From NCBI GenBank assembly GCA_026008535.1, contig BRKX01000014.1:56469006-56533005 (forward strand): 64,000 nucleotides of DNA, written 5' to 3'. The notes below the pieces were generated by a model. That model worked only from the letters and a program-made list of their open reading frames with translations. It made no database searches and had not been told where the DNA came from. Made by a program: the position numbers and the translations under genes. The first letter of the stretch is position 1, and each line of letters opens with the position of its first letter. Origin of the DNA: Perilla frutescens (Eukaryota > Streptophyta > Magnoliopsida > Lamiales > Lamiaceae). Positions 51,625 to 64,000 of this stretch are shown one piece after another.

Positions 51625-54600
51625 TTCTGAAGAGAGTTATAGCCGTTTTACTGACGGCTGCTAGAAAACTGGGCCAAATCTGGCCACCGGCCAAAGGGGT
51701 ACCCCTTTGGGCGGGCTCAAAAATTTGATTTTTTCAAAAGTGGACGGATTAGGCATTTATGATCGTATGGATTGATTCATAATGGACTCTAGTGTTTAAA
51801 AATGATAGACTCAATGAAAAACCCGACGTTCACCCCGATCCCTACATAAGAGGTGACGGTTTTGGAAATCAACTTGATAATCACCTAGAGGCCGACTCAG
51901 ATATGGTTTCTACTGGTTCGACTTTTGGTAGGGTAGATATTTGAGTTAGGAATCCAACGCAACAAGAATCACGGGTATAGCTTACTTCTGGAGAGAGTTA
52001 TTGCCGTTTTACTGACGGCTGCCAGAAAACGGGGCAAAATCTGGCCACCGGCCAAAGGGGTACCCCTTTGGGCGGGCTCAAAAATTTGATTTTTTCAAAA
52101 GTGGACGGATTAGGCATATATGATCATATGGATTGATTCATAATGGACTCTAGTGTTCAAAAATGCTAGACTCAATGAAAAACCCGACGTTCACCCTGAT
52201 CCCTACATAAGAGGTGACGGTTTTGGAAATCCACTTGATAATCACCTAGAGGCTGACTCAGATAGGGTTTCTGCCGGTTCGACTTTTGGTAGGGTAGATA
52301 TTTGAGTTAGTAATCCAATGCAACAAGAATCACGGGTAAAGCTTACTTCTGAAGAGAGTTATAGCCGTTTTACTGACGGCTGCTAGAAAACGGGGCCAAA
52401 TCTGGCCACCGGCCAAAGGGGTACCCCTTAGGGCGGGCTCTAAAATTTGATTTTTTCAAAAGTGGACGGATTAGGCATATATGATCGTATGGATTGATTC
52501 ATAATGGACTCTAGTGTTCAAAAATGATAGACTCAATGAAAAACCCGACGTTCACCCCGATCCCTACATAAGAGGTGACGGTTTTGGAAATCAACTTGAT
52601 AATCACCTAGAGGCCGACTCAGATAGGGTTTCTACCGGTTCGACTTTTGGTAGGGTAGATATTTGAGTTAGGAATCCAACGCAACAAGAATCACAGGTAA
52701 AGCTTACTTCTGGAGAGAGTTATTGCCGTTTCACTGACGGCTGCCAGAAAACGGGGCCAAATCTGGCCACCGGCAAAAGGGGTACCCTTTGGGCGGGCTC
52801 AAAAATTTGATTTATTCAAAAGTGGACGGATTAGGCATATATGATCGTATGGATTGATTCATAATGGACTCTAGTGTTCAAAAATGCTAGACTCAATGAA
52901 AAACCCGACGTTCACCCCGATCCCTACATAAGAGGTGATGGTTTTGGAAATCAAGTTGATAATCACCTAGAGGCCGACTCAGATAGGGTTTCAATCGGTT
53001 CGACTTTTGCTAGGGTAGATATTTGAGTTAGGAATCCAACGCGAGAAGAATCGCGGGTAAAGCTTACTTCTGGAGAGAGTTATAGCAGTTTTATTGAAGG
53101 CTGCCAGAAAACGGGGCCAAATCTGGCCACCGGCCAAAGGGGTACCCCTTTGGGCGGGCTCAAAAATTTGATTTTTTCAAAAGTGGACGGATTAGGCATA
53201 TATGATCGTATGGATTGATTCATAATGGACTCTAATGTTCAAAAATGCTAGACTCAATGAAAAACCCGACGTTCACCCCGATCCCTACATAAGAGGTGAC
53301 GGTTTTGGAAATCCACTTGATAATCACCTAGAGGCCGACTCAGATAGGGTTTCTACCGGTTCGACTTTTGGTAGGGTAGATATTTGAGTTAGGAATCCAA
53401 CGCAACAAGAATTACGGGTAAAGCTTACTTCTGGAGAAAGTTATTGCCGTTTTACTGACGGCTGCCAGAAAACCGGGCCAAATCTGGTCACCGGCCAAAG
53501 GGGTACCCCTTTGGGCGGGGCTCAAAAATTTGATTTATTCAAAAGTGGACGGATTAGGCATATATGATCGTATGGATTGATTCATAATGGACTCTAGTGT
53601 TCAAAAATGATAGACTCAATGAAAAACCCGACGTTCACCCCGATCCCTACAAAAGAGGTGACGGTTTTGGAAATCAAGTTGATAATCACCTAGAGGCCGA
53701 CTCAGATAGGGTTTCAACCGGTTCGACTTTTGCTAGGGTAGATATTTGAGTTAGGAATCCAACACGAGAAGAATCGCGGGTAAAGCTTACTTCTGGAGAG
53801 AGTTATAGCAGTTTTACTGAAGGCTGCCAGAAAACGGGGCCAAATCTGGTCACCGGCCAAAGGGGTACCCCTTTGGGCGGGCTCAAAAATTTGATTTTTT
53901 CAAAAGTGGACGGATTAGGCATATATGATCGTACGGATTGATTCATAATGGACTCTAGTGTTCAAAAATGCTAGACTCAATGAAAAACCCGATGTTCACC
54001 CCGATCCCTACATAAGAGGTGACGGTTTTGGAAATCCACTTGATAATCACCTAGAGGCCGACTCAGATAGGGTTTTTACCGGTTCGACTTTTGGTAGGGT
54101 AGATATTTGAGTTAGTAATCCAATGCAACAAGAATCACGGGTAAAGCTTACTTCTGAAGAGAGTTATAGCCGTTTTACTGACGGCTGCTAGAAAACTGGG
54201 CCAAATCTGGCCACCGGCCAAAGCGGTACCCCTTTGGGCGGGCTCAAAAATTTGATTTTTTCAAAAGTGGACGGATTAGGCATATATGATCGTATGGATT
54301 GATTCATAATGGACTCTAGTGTTCAAAAATGATAGACTCAATGAAAAACCCGACGTTCACCCCGATCCCTACATAAGAGGTGACGGTTTTGGAAATCAAC
54401 TTGATAATCACCTAGAGGCCGACTCAGATATGGTTTCTACTTGTTCGACTTTTGGTAGGGTAGATATTTGAGTTAGGAATCCAACGCAACAAGAATCACG
54501 GGTATAGCTTACTTCTGGAGAGAGTTATTGCCGTTTTACTGACGGCTGCCAGAAAACGGGGCAAAATCTGGCCACCGGCCAAAGGGGTACCCCTTTGGGC

Positions 54601-56678
54601 GGGCTCAAAAATTTGATTTTTTCAAAAGTGGACGGATTAGGCATATATGATCATATGGATTGATTCATAATGGACTCTAGTGTTCAAAAATGCTAGACTC
54701 AATGAAAAACCCGACGTTCACCCTGATCCCTACATAAGAGGTGACGGTTTTGGAAATCCACTTGATAATCACCTAGAGGCTGACTCAGATAGGGTTTCTG
54801 CCGGTTCGACTTTTGGTAGGGTAGATATTTGAGTTAGTAATCCAATGCAACAAGAATCACGGGTAAAGCTTACTTCTGAAGAGAGTTATAGCCGTTTTAC
54901 TGACGGCTGCTAGAAAACGGGGCCAAATCTGGCCACCGGCCAAAGGGGTACCCCTTAGGGCGGGCTCTAAAATTTGATTTTTTCAAAAGTGGACGGATTA
55001 GGCATATATGATCGTATGGATTGATTCATAATGGACTCTAGTGTTCAAAAATGATAGACTCAATGAAAAACCCGACGTTCACCCCGATCCCTACATAAGA
55101 GGTGACGGTTTTGGAAATCAACTTGATAATCACCTAGAGGCCGACTCAGATAGGGTTTCTACCGGTTCGACTTTTGGTAGGGTAGATATTTGAGTTAGGA
55201 ATCCAACGCAACAAGAATCACAGGTAAAGCTTACTTCTGGAGAGAGTTATTGCCGTTTCACTGACGGCTGCCAGAAAACGGGGCCAAATCTGGCCACCGG
55301 CAAAAGGGGTACCCTTTGGGCGGGCTCAAAAATTTGATTTATTCAAAAGTGGACGGATTAGGCATATATGATCGTATGGATTGATTCATAATGGACTCTA
55401 GTGTTCAAAAATGCTAGACTCAATGAAAAACCCGACGTTCACCCCGATCCCTACATAAGAGGTGATGGTTTTGGAAATCAAGTTGATAATCACCTAGAGG
55501 CCGACTCAGATAGGGTTTCAATCGGTTCGACTTTTGCTAGGGTAGATATTTGAGTTAGGAATCCAACGCGAGAAGAATCGCGGGTAAAGCTTACTTCTGG
55601 AGAGAGTTATAGCAGTTTTACTGAAGGCTGCCAGAAAACGGGGCCAAATCTGGCCACCGGCCAAAGGGGTACCCCTTTGGGCGGGCTCAAAAATTTGATT
55701 TTTTCAAAAGTGGACGGATTAGGCATATATGATCGTATGGATTGATTCATAATGGACTCTAATGTTCAAAAATGCTAGACTCAATGAAAAACCCGACGTT
55801 CACCCCGATCCCTACATAAGAGGTGACGGTTTTGGAAATCCACTTGATAATCACCTAGAGGCCGACTCAGATAGGGTTTCTACCGGTTCGACTTTTGGTA
55901 GGGTAGATATTTGAGTTAGGAATCCAACGCAACAAGAATTACGGGTAAAGCTTACTTCTGGAGAAAGTTATTGCCGTTTTACTGACGGCTGCCAGAAAAC
56001 CGGGCCAAATCTGGTCACCGGCCAAAGGGGTACCCCTTTGGGCGGGGCTCAAAAATTTGATTTATTCAAAAGTGGACGGATTAGGCATATATGATCGTAT
56101 GGATTGATTCATAATGGACTCTAGTGTTCAAAAATGATAGACTCAATGAAAAACCCGACGTTCACCCCGATCCCTACAAAAGAGGTGACGGTTTTGGAAA
56201 TCAAGTTGATAATCACCTAGAGGCCGACTCAGATAGGGTTTCAACCGGTTCGACTTTTGCTAGGGTAGATATTTGAGTTAGGAATCCAACACGAGAAGAA
56301 TCGCGGGTAAAGCTTACTTCTGGAAAGAGTTATAGCAGTTTTACTGAAGGCTGCCAGAAAACGGGGCCAAATCTGGTCACCGGCCAAAGGGGTACCCCTT
56401 TGGGCGGGCTCAAAAATTTGATTTTTTCAAAAGTGGACGGATTAGGCATATATGATCGTACGGATTGATTCATAATGGACTCTAGTGTTCAAAAATGCTA
56501 GACTCAATGAAAAACCCGATGTTCACCCCGATCCCTACATAAGAGGTGACGGTTTTGGAAATCCACTTGATAATCACCTAGAGGCCGACTCAGATAGGGT
56601 TTTTACCGGTTCGACTTTTGGTAGGGTAGATATTTGAGTTAGTAATCCAATGCAACAAGAATCACGGGTAAAGCTTAC
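51625..56678. repeat. 7-unit HOR (2,527 bp), two tandem copies
   Basis: Copies are 51,625-54,151 and 54,152-56,678, very similar. Paired markers at 2,527 bp: GATATGGTTTC, GGGTATAGC, GGGGCAAAATC, GATCATATGG (52,121 and 54,648), TTTCTGCCGG, CCCCTTAGGGCGGGCTCTAA (52,424 and 54,951), TTTCACTG, TTTCAATCGG, TTTGCTAGGG, GCGAGAAG, GAGAAAG, CTACAAAAG, CGTACGG and TTTTTACCGG. Each copy has one 360-bp unit (52,708 and 55,235) and one 362-bp unit (53,429 and 55,956), so the changes were duplicated with the block. Private differences include TACTGG against TACTTG (51,911 and 54,438), TTTTATTGAAGG against TTTTACTGAAGG, and GGAGAGAG against GGAAAGAG. Confidence 0.94.
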
Positions 56679-58844
56679 TTCTGAAGAGAGTTATAGCCGT
56701 TTTACTGACGGCTGCTAGAAAACGGGGCCAAATCTGGCCACCGGCCAAAGGGGTACCCCTTTGGGCGGGCTCAAAAATTTGATTTTTTCAAAAGTGGACG
56801 GATTAGGCATATATGATCGTATGGATTGATTCATAATGGACTCTAGTGTTCAAAAATGATAGACTCAATGAAAAACCGGACGTTCACCCCGATCCCTACA
56901 TAAGAGGTGACGGTTTGGGAAATCAACTTGATAATCACCTAGAGGCCGACTCAGATAGGGTTTCTACCGGTTCGACTTTTGGTAGGGTAGATATTTGAGT
57001 TAAGAATCCAACGCAACAAGAATCACGGGTAAAGCTTACTTCTGGAGAGAGTTATTGCCGTTTTACTGACGGCTGCCAGAAAACGGGGCCAAATCTGGCC
57101 ACCGGCCAAAGGGGTACCCCTTTGGGCGGGCTCAAAAATTTGATTTATTCAAAAGTGGACGGATTAGGCATATATGATCGTATGGATTGATTCATAATGG
57201 ATTCTAGTGTTCAAAAATGCTAGACTCAATGAAAAACCCGACGTTCACCCCGATCCCTACATAAGAGGTGACGGTTTTGGAAATCAACTTGATAATCACC
57301 TAGAGGCCGACTCATATAGGGTTTCTACCAGTTCGACTTTTGGTAGGGTAGATATTTGAGTTAGGAATCCAACGCAACAATAATCACGGGTAAAGCTTAC
57401 TTCTGGAGAGAGTTATAGCCGTTTTACTGACGGCTGCCAGAAAACGGGGCCAAATCTGGCCACCGGCCAAAGGGGTACCCCTTTGGGCGGGCTCAAAAAT
57501 TTGATTTTTTCAAAAGTGGACGGATTAGGCATATATGATCGTATGGATTGATTCATAATGGACTCTAGTGTTCAAAAATGCTAGACTCAATGAAAAACCC
57601 GACGTTCACCCCGATCCCTACATAAGAGGTGACGGTTTTGGAAATCAACTTGATAATCACCTAGAGGCCGACTCAGATAGGGTTTCTACCGGTTCAACTT
57701 TTGGTAGGGTAGATATTTGAGTTAGGAATCCAACGCAACAAGAATCACGGGTAAAGCTTACTTCTGGAGAGAGTTATAGCCGTTTTACTGACGGCTACTA
57801 GAAAACAGGGCCAAATCTGGCCACCGGCCAAAGGGGTACCCCTTTGGCCGGGCTCAAAAATTTGATTTTTTCAAAAGTGGACGGATGAGGCATATATGAT
57901 CGTATGGATTGATTCATAATGGACTCTAGTGTTCAAAAATGATAGACTCAATGAAAAACCGGACGTTCACCCCGATCCCTACATAAGAGGTGACGGTTTG
58001 GGAAATCAACTTGATAATCACCTAGAGGCCGACTCAGATAGGGTTTCTACCGGTTCGACTTTTGGTAGGGTAGATATTTGAGTTAAGAATCCAACGCAAC
58101 AAGAATCACGGGTAAAGCTTACTTCTGGAGAGAGTTATTGCCGTTTTACTGACGGCTGCCAGAAAACGGGGCCAAATCTGGCCACCGGCCAAAGGGGTAC
58201 CCCTTTGGGCGGGCTCAAAAATTTGATTTATTCAAAAGTGGACGGATTAGGCATATATGATCGTATGGATTGATTCATAATGGATTCTAGTGTTCAAAAA
58301 TGCTAGACTCAATGAAAAACCCGACGTTCACCCCGATCCCTACATAAGAGGTGACGGTTTTGGAAATCAACTTGATAATCACCTAGAGGCCGACTCATAT
58401 AGGGTTTCTACCAGTTCGACTTTTGGTAGGGTAGATATTTGAGTTAGGAATCCAACGCAACAATAATCACGGTTAAAGCTTACTTCTGGAGAGAGTTATA
58501 GCCGTTTTACTGACGGCTGCCAGAAAACGGGGCCAAATCTGGCCACCGGCCAAAAGGGTACCCCTTTGGGCGGGCTCAAAAATTTGATTTTTTCAAAAGT
58601 GGACGGATTAGGCATATATGATCGTATGGATTGATTCATAATGGACTCTAGTGTTCAAAAATGCTAGACTCAATGAAAAACCCGACGTTCACCCCGATCC
58701 CTACATAAGAGGTGACGGTTTTGGAAATCCACTTGATAATCACCTAGAGGCCGACTCAGATAGGGTTTCTACCGGTTCGACTTTTGGTAGGGTAGATATT
58801 TGAGTTAGGAATCCAACGCAACAAGAATCACGGGTAAAGCTTAC
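56679..58844. repeat. 3-unit HOR (1,083 bp), two tandem copies
   Basis: Copies are 56,679-57,761 and 57,762-58,844. Shared markers are AATGATAG with AAAACCGGACG and CGGTTTGGGA (56,911 and 57,994), TTATTGCC with ATTTATTC, ATGGATTCTAG, GACTCATATAGGG and CAACAATAATC. The second copy has GGCTACTAG, GGCCGGGC, GGATGAGG and CGGTTAAAG. Confidence 0.92.
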
Positions 58845-61800
58845 TTCTGGAGAGAGTTATAGCCGTTTTACTGACGGCTGCTAGAAAACGGGGCCAAATC
58901 TGGCCACCGGCCAAAGGGGTACCCCTTTGGGCGGGCTCAAAAATTTGATTTTTTCAAAAGTGGACGGATTAGGCATATATGATCGTATGGATTGATTCAT
59001 AATGGACTCTAGTGTTCAAAAATGCTAGACTCAATGAAAAACCCGACGTTCACCCCGATCCCTACATAAGAGGTAACGGTTTTGGAAATCAACTTGATAA
59101 TCACCTAGAGGCCGACTCAGATAGGGTTTCTACCGGTTCGACTTTTGGTACGGTAGATATTTGAGTTAGGAATCCAACGCAACAATAATCACGGTTAAAG
59201 CTTACTTCTGGAGAGAGTTATAGCCGTTTTACTGACGGCTTCCAGAAAACGGGGCCAAATCTGGCCACCGGCCAAAGGGGTACACCTTTGGGCGGGCTCA
59301 AAAATTTGATTTTTTCAAAAGTGGACGGATTAGGCATATATGATCGTATGGATTGATTCATAATGGACTCTAGTGTTCAAAAATGCTAGACTCAATGAAA
59401 AACCCGACGTTCACCCCGATCCCTACATAAGAGGTGACGGTTTTGGAAATCCACTTGATAATCACCTAGAGGCCGACTCAGATAGGGTTTCTACCGATTC
59501 GACTTTTGGTAGGGTAGATATTTGAGTTAGGAATACAACGCAACAAGAATCACGGGTAAAGCTTACTTCTGGAGAGAGTTATAGCCGTTTTACTGACGGC
59601 TGCTAGAAAACGGGGCCAAATCTGGCCACCGGCCAAAGGGGTACCCCTTTGGGCGGGCTCAAAAATTTGATTTTTTCAAAAGTGGACGGATTAGGCATAT
59701 ATGATCGTATGGATTGATTCATAATGGACTCTAGTGTTCAAAAATGCTAGACTCAATGAAAAACCCGACGTTCACCCCGATCCCTACATAAGAGGTGACG
59801 GTTTTGGAAATCCACTTGATAATCACCTAGAGGCCGACTCAGATAGGGTTTCTACCGGTTCGACTTTTGGTAGGGTAGATATTTGAGTTAGGAATCCAAC
59901 GCAACAAGAATCACGGGTAAAGCTTACTTCTGGAGAGAGTTATAGCCGTTTTACTGATGGCTTCCAGAAAACGGGGCCAAATCTGGCCACCGGCCAAAGG
60001 GGTACCCCTTTGGGCGGGCTCAAAAATTTGATTTTTTCAAAAGTGGACGGATTAGGCATATATGATCGTATGGATTGATTCATAATGGACTCTAGTGTTC
60101 AAAAATGCTAGACTCAATGAAAAACCCGACGTTCACCCCGATCCCTACATAAGAGGTAACGGTTTTGGAAATCAACTTGATAATCACCTAGAGGCCGACT
60201 CAGATTGGGTTTCTACCGGTTCGACTTTTGGTAGGGTAGATATTTGAGTTAGGAATCCAACGCAACAAGAATCACGGTTAAGGCTTACTTCTGGAGAGAG
60301 TTATAGCCGTTTTACTGACGGCTGCTAGAAAACGGGGCCAAATCTGGCCACCGGCCAAAGGGGTACCCCTTTGGGCGGGCTCAAAAAATTGATTTTTTCA
60401 AAAGTGGACGGATTAGGCATATATGATCATATGGATTGATTCATATTGGACTCTAGTATTCAAAAATTCTAGACTCAATGAAAAACCCGACGTTCACCCC
60501 GATCCCTACATAAGAGGTGACGGTTTTGAAAATCAACTTGATAATCACCTAGAGGCCGACTCAGAAAGGGTTTCTACCGGTTCGACTTTAGGTAGGGTAG
60601 ATATTTGAGTTAGGAATCCAACGCAACAATAATCACGGTTAAAGCTTACTTCTGGAGAGAGTTATAGCCGTTTTACTGACGGCTGCCAGAAAACGGGGCC
60701 AAATCTGGCCACCGGCCAAAAGGGTACCCCTTTGGGCGGGCTCAAAAATTTGATTTTTTCAAAAGTGGACGGATTAGGCATATATGATCATATGGATTGA
60801 TTCATATTGGACTCTAGTATTCAAAAATTCTAGACTCAATGAAAAACCCGACGTTCACCCCGATCCCTACATAAGAGGTGACGGTTTTGGAAATCCACTT
60901 GATAATCACCTAGAGGCCGACTCAGAAAGGGTTTCTACCGGTTCGACTTTTGGTAGGGTAGATATTTGAGTTAGGAATCCAACGCAACAAGAATCACGGG
61001 TAAAGCTTACTTCTGGAGAGAGTTATAGCCGTTTTACTGACGGCTGCTAGAAAACGGGGCCAAATCTGGCCACCGGCCAAAGGGGTACCCCTTTGGGCGG
61101 GCTCAAAAAATTGATTTTTTCAAAAGTGGACGGATTAGGCATATATGATCGTATGGATTGATTCATAATGGACTCTAGTGTTCAAAAATGCTAGACTCAA
61201 TGAAAAACCCGACGTTCACCCCGATCCCTACATAAGAGGTAACGGTTTTGGAAATCAACTTGATAATCACCTAGAGGCCGACTCAGATAGGGTTTCTACC
61301 GGTTCGACTTTTGGTACGGTAGATATTTGAGTTAGGAATCCAACGCAACAATAATCACGGTTAAAGCTTACTTCTGGAGAGAGTTATAGCCGTTTTACTG
61401 ACGGCTTCCAGAAAACGGGGCCAAATCTGGCCACCGGCCAAAGGGGTACACCTTTGGGCGGGCTCAAAAATTTGATTTTTTCAAAAGTGGACGGATTAGG
61501 CATATATGATCGTATGGATTGATTCATAATGGACTCTAGTGTTCAAAAATGCTAGACTCAATGAAAAACCCGACGTTCACCCCGATCCCTACATAAGAGG
61601 TGACGGTTTTGGAAATCCACTTGATAATCACCTAGAGGCCGACTCAGATAGGGTTTCTACCGATTCGACTTTTGGTAGGGTAGATATTTGAGTTAGGAAT
61701 ACAACGCAACAAGAATCACGGGTAAAGCTTACTTCTGGAGAGAGTTATAGCCGTTTTACTGACGGCTGCTAGAAAACGGGGCCAAATCTGGCCACCGGCC

Positions 61801-63175
61801 AAAGGGGTACCCCTTTGGGCGGGCTCAAAAATTTGATTTTTTCAAAAGTGGACGGATTAGGCATATATGATCGTATGGATTGATTCATAATGGACTCTAG
61901 TGTTCAAAAATGCTAGACTCAATGAAAAACCCGACGTTCACCCCGATCCCTACATAAGAGGTGACGGTTTTGGAAATCCACTTGATAATCACCTAGAGGC
62001 CGACTCAGATAGGGTTTCTACCGGTTCGACTTTTGGTAGGGTAGATATTTGAGTTAGGAATCCAACGCAACAAGAATCACGGGTAAAGCTTACTTCTGGA
62101 GAGAGTTATAGCCGTTTTACTGACGGCTGCTAGAAAACGGGGCCAAATCTGGCCACCGGCCAAAGGGGTACCCCTTTGGGCGGGCTCAAAAATTTGATTT
62201 TTTCAAAAGTGGACGGATTAGGCATATATGATCGTATGGATTGATTCATAATAGACTCTAGTGTTCAAAAATGCTAGACTCAATGAAAAACCCGACGTTC
62301 ACCCCGATCCCTACATAAGAGGTAACGGTTTTGGAAATCAACTTGATAATCACCTAGAGGCCGACTCAGATTGGGTTTCTACCGGTTCGACTTTTGGTAG
62401 GGTAGATATTTGAGTTAGGAATCCAACGCAACAATAATCACGGTTAAGGCTTACTTCTGGAGAGAGTTATAGCCGTTTTACTGACGGCTGCTAGAAAACG
62501 GGGCCAAATCTGGCCACCGGCCAAAGGGGTACCCCTTTGGGCGGGCTCAAAAAATTGATTTTTTCAAAAGTGGACGGATTAGGCATATATGATCATATGG
62601 ATTGATTCATATTGGACTCTAGTATTCAAAAATTCTAGACTCAATGAAAAACCCGACGTTCACCCCGATCCCTACATAAGAGGTGACGGTTTTGAAAATC
62701 AACTTGATAATCACCTAGAGGCCGACTCAGAAAGGGTTTCTACCGGTTCGACTTTAGGTAGGGTAGATATTTGAGTTAGGAATCCAACGCAACAAGAATC
62801 ACGGGTAAAGCTTACTTCTGGAGAGAGTTATAGCCGTTTTACTGACGGCTGCCAGAAAATGGGGTCAAATCTGGCCACCGGCCAAAGGGTTACCCCTTTG
62901 GCGGGCTCAAAAAATTGATTTTTTCAAAAGTGGACGGATTAGGCATATATGATCATATGGATTGATTCATATTGGACTCTAGTATTCAAAAATTCTAGAC
63001 TCAATGAAAAACCCGACGTTCACCCCGATCCCTACATAAGAGGTGACGGTTTTGAAAATCAACTTGATAATCACCTAGAGGCCGACTCAGAAAGGGTTTC
63101 TACCGGTTCGACTTTTGGTAGGGTAGATATTTGAGTTAGGAATCCAACGCAACAAGAATCACGGGTAAAGCTTAC
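58845..63175. repeat. 6-unit HOR (2,166 bp), two complete tandem copies
   Basis: Copies are 58,845-61,010 and 61,011-63,175. Paired markers: GAGGTAACGG, GGTACGGTAG, CAATAATCACGGTTAAAG, GGCTTCCAG with GGTACACC, CCGATTCG with GGAATACAAC, CAGATTGGG, and two neighbouring units with GATCATATGG, TCATATTGG, GTATTC, AATTCTAG and CAGAAAGGG. The second copy is 1 bp shorter through a loss in CTTTGGCGGG (unit 62,816-63,175, 360 bp). Differences include GATGGCTTCCAG (59,928) against GACGGCTGCTAG (62,094). Confidence 0.93.
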
Positions 63176-64000
63176 TTCTGGAGAGAGTTATAGCCGTTTT
63201 ACTGACGGCTACCAGAAAACAGGGCCAAATCTGGCCACCGGCCAATGGGGTATCCCTTTGGGCGGGCTCAAAAAATTGATTTTTTCAAAAGTGGACGGAT
63301 TAGGCATATATGATCGTATGGATTGATTCATAATGGACTCTAGTGTTCAAAAATGCTAGACTCAATGAAAAACCCGACGTTCACCCCGATCCCTACATAA
63401 GAGGTAACGGTTTTGGAAATCAACTTGATAATCACCTAGAGGCCGACTCAGATAGGGTTTCTACCGGTTCGACTTTTGGTACGGTAGATATTTGAGTTAG
63501 GAATCCAACGCAACAATAATCACGGTTAAAGCTTACTTCTGGAGAGAGTTATAGCCGTTTTACTGACGGCTTCCAGAAAACGGGGCCAAATCTGGCCACC
63601 GGCCAAAGGGGTACACCTTTGGGCGGGCTCAAAAATTTGATTTTTTCAAAAGTGGACGGATTAGGCATATATGATCGTATGGATTGATTCATAATGGACT
63701 CTAGTGTTCAAAAATGCTAGACTCAATGAAAAACCCGACGTTCACCCCGATCCCTACATAAGAGGTGACGGTTTTGGAAATCCACTTGATAATCACCTAG
63801 AGGCCGACTCAGATAGGGTTTCTACCGATTCGACTTTTGGTAGGGTAGATATTTGAGTTAGGAATACAACGCAACAAGAATCACGGGTAAAGCTTACTTC
63901 TGGAGAGAGTTATAGCCGTTTTACTGACGGCTGCTAGAAAACGGGGCCAAATCTGGCCACCGGCCAAAGGGGTACCCCTTTGGGCGGGCTCAAAAATTTG
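63176..64000. repeat. Third copy of the 6-unit HOR, cut by the window end
   Basis: Begins with GGCTACCAG, GGCCAATGGGG and GGTATCCC, then repeats GAGGTAACGG (63,402), GGTACGGTAG, GGTACACC, CCGATTCG and GGAATACAAC in the order of the two preceding copies. The last unit (63,898-64,000) is the first 103 bp of a GCTAG unit. The array continues to the right. Confidence 0.9.

Larger units (their letters stand above)
1..64000. repeat. Satellite DNA array, 361-bp unit, 177 complete copies plus a partial one
   Basis: Every line of the window is a copy of one 361-bp unit in the same orientation. Unit starts (TTCTGGAG or a close variant) were followed one by one: 1, 361, 722, 1083, 1444 and so on to 63,898. 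That makes 177 units in 63,897 bp. Nine units are 360 bp and nine are 362 bp, so the net drift is zero. Most units carry one HindIII-type site (AAGCTT, unit positions 354-359), one KpnI-type site (GGTACC, 74-79) and one TGGCCA (57-62), so single-site digestion should give a 361-bp ladder. GC of the common unit is about 45% (162 of 361), with 16 CpG. No unrelated DNA interrupts the array. The family was not recognised. A centromeric, subtelomeric or other heterochromatic satellite of a eukaryote is inferred from structure alone. Confidence 0.98.

Noticed and set aside
1..64000. CRISPR array
   Set aside because: The repeated unit is 361 bp with no short repeat plus unique spacer pattern; everything between motifs is itself repeated.
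1..64000. CENP-B box
   Set aside because: No unit segment fits NTTCGNNNNANNCGGGN on either strand; the TTCG at unit position 293 lacks the required A and CGGG at the right spacing.
1..64000. Drosophila 359-bp (1.688) satellite
   Set aside because: Similar unit length, but that family is strongly A/T-rich, while this unit is about 45% GC.
1..64000. Transposon or retroelement insertion in the array
   Set aside because: The unit phase never jumps by more than one base, so no foreign segment or target-site duplication is present.

Overview
The whole 64 kb window is one uninterrupted head-to-tail array of a tandem satellite DNA. The unit is 361 bp. Using the first base (TTCTGGAG) as the unit start, I followed every unit start from base 1 to base 63,898. 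This gives 177 complete units plus a 103-bp partial unit, called M1 to M178 below. All units lie in the same orientation. I found no gene, RNA gene, transposon, spacer, inversion or unique sequence. Open reading frames are short, the longest being 114 codons, and they exist only where a unit variant has lost a stop codon. Because 361 is not a multiple of three, the frame shifts at each unit.

The arrangement points to a eukaryotic nuclear genome: a long homogeneous array, nested higher-order repeats (HORs), and a unit close to two nucleosome lengths. It would fit a centromeric, pericentromeric, subtelomeric or knob-type heterochromatin block. Recurrent C-to-T or G-to-A changes at the unit's 16 CpG sites fit methylated DNA. 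A plant is plausible, but nothing in the sequence fixes the species and I do not recognise the satellite by name. The unit is about 45% GC.

Layout by HOR: M1 to M4 plain (1-1,321); 3-unit HOR x2 (about 1,322-3,487); mixed units (3,488-8,302); units of 6, 7 and 6 (8,303-15,163); mixed (15,164-16,607); 7-unit HOR x2 (16,608-21,659), whose second copy overlaps a 14-unit HOR x2 (20,216-30,325); mixed (30,326-31,769); 2-unit HOR x2 (31,770-33,211); mixed (33,212-38,264); a shrinking series of 5, 4 and 3 units (38,265-42,596); mixed (42,597-47,650); 3-unit HOR x2 (47,651-49,818); alternating two-type units (49,819-51,624); 7-unit HOR x2 (51,625-56,678); 3-unit HOR x2 (56,679-58,844); 6-unit HOR x2.4 (58,845-64,000, running off the window).

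The notable biology is the record of array turnover rather than a gene system. It includes unequal-exchange products whose junctions can be placed within part of one unit, length-variant units that act as markers of block duplication, and a strong 20-bp palindrome in nearly every unit that carries a matched pair of changes in the first unit.
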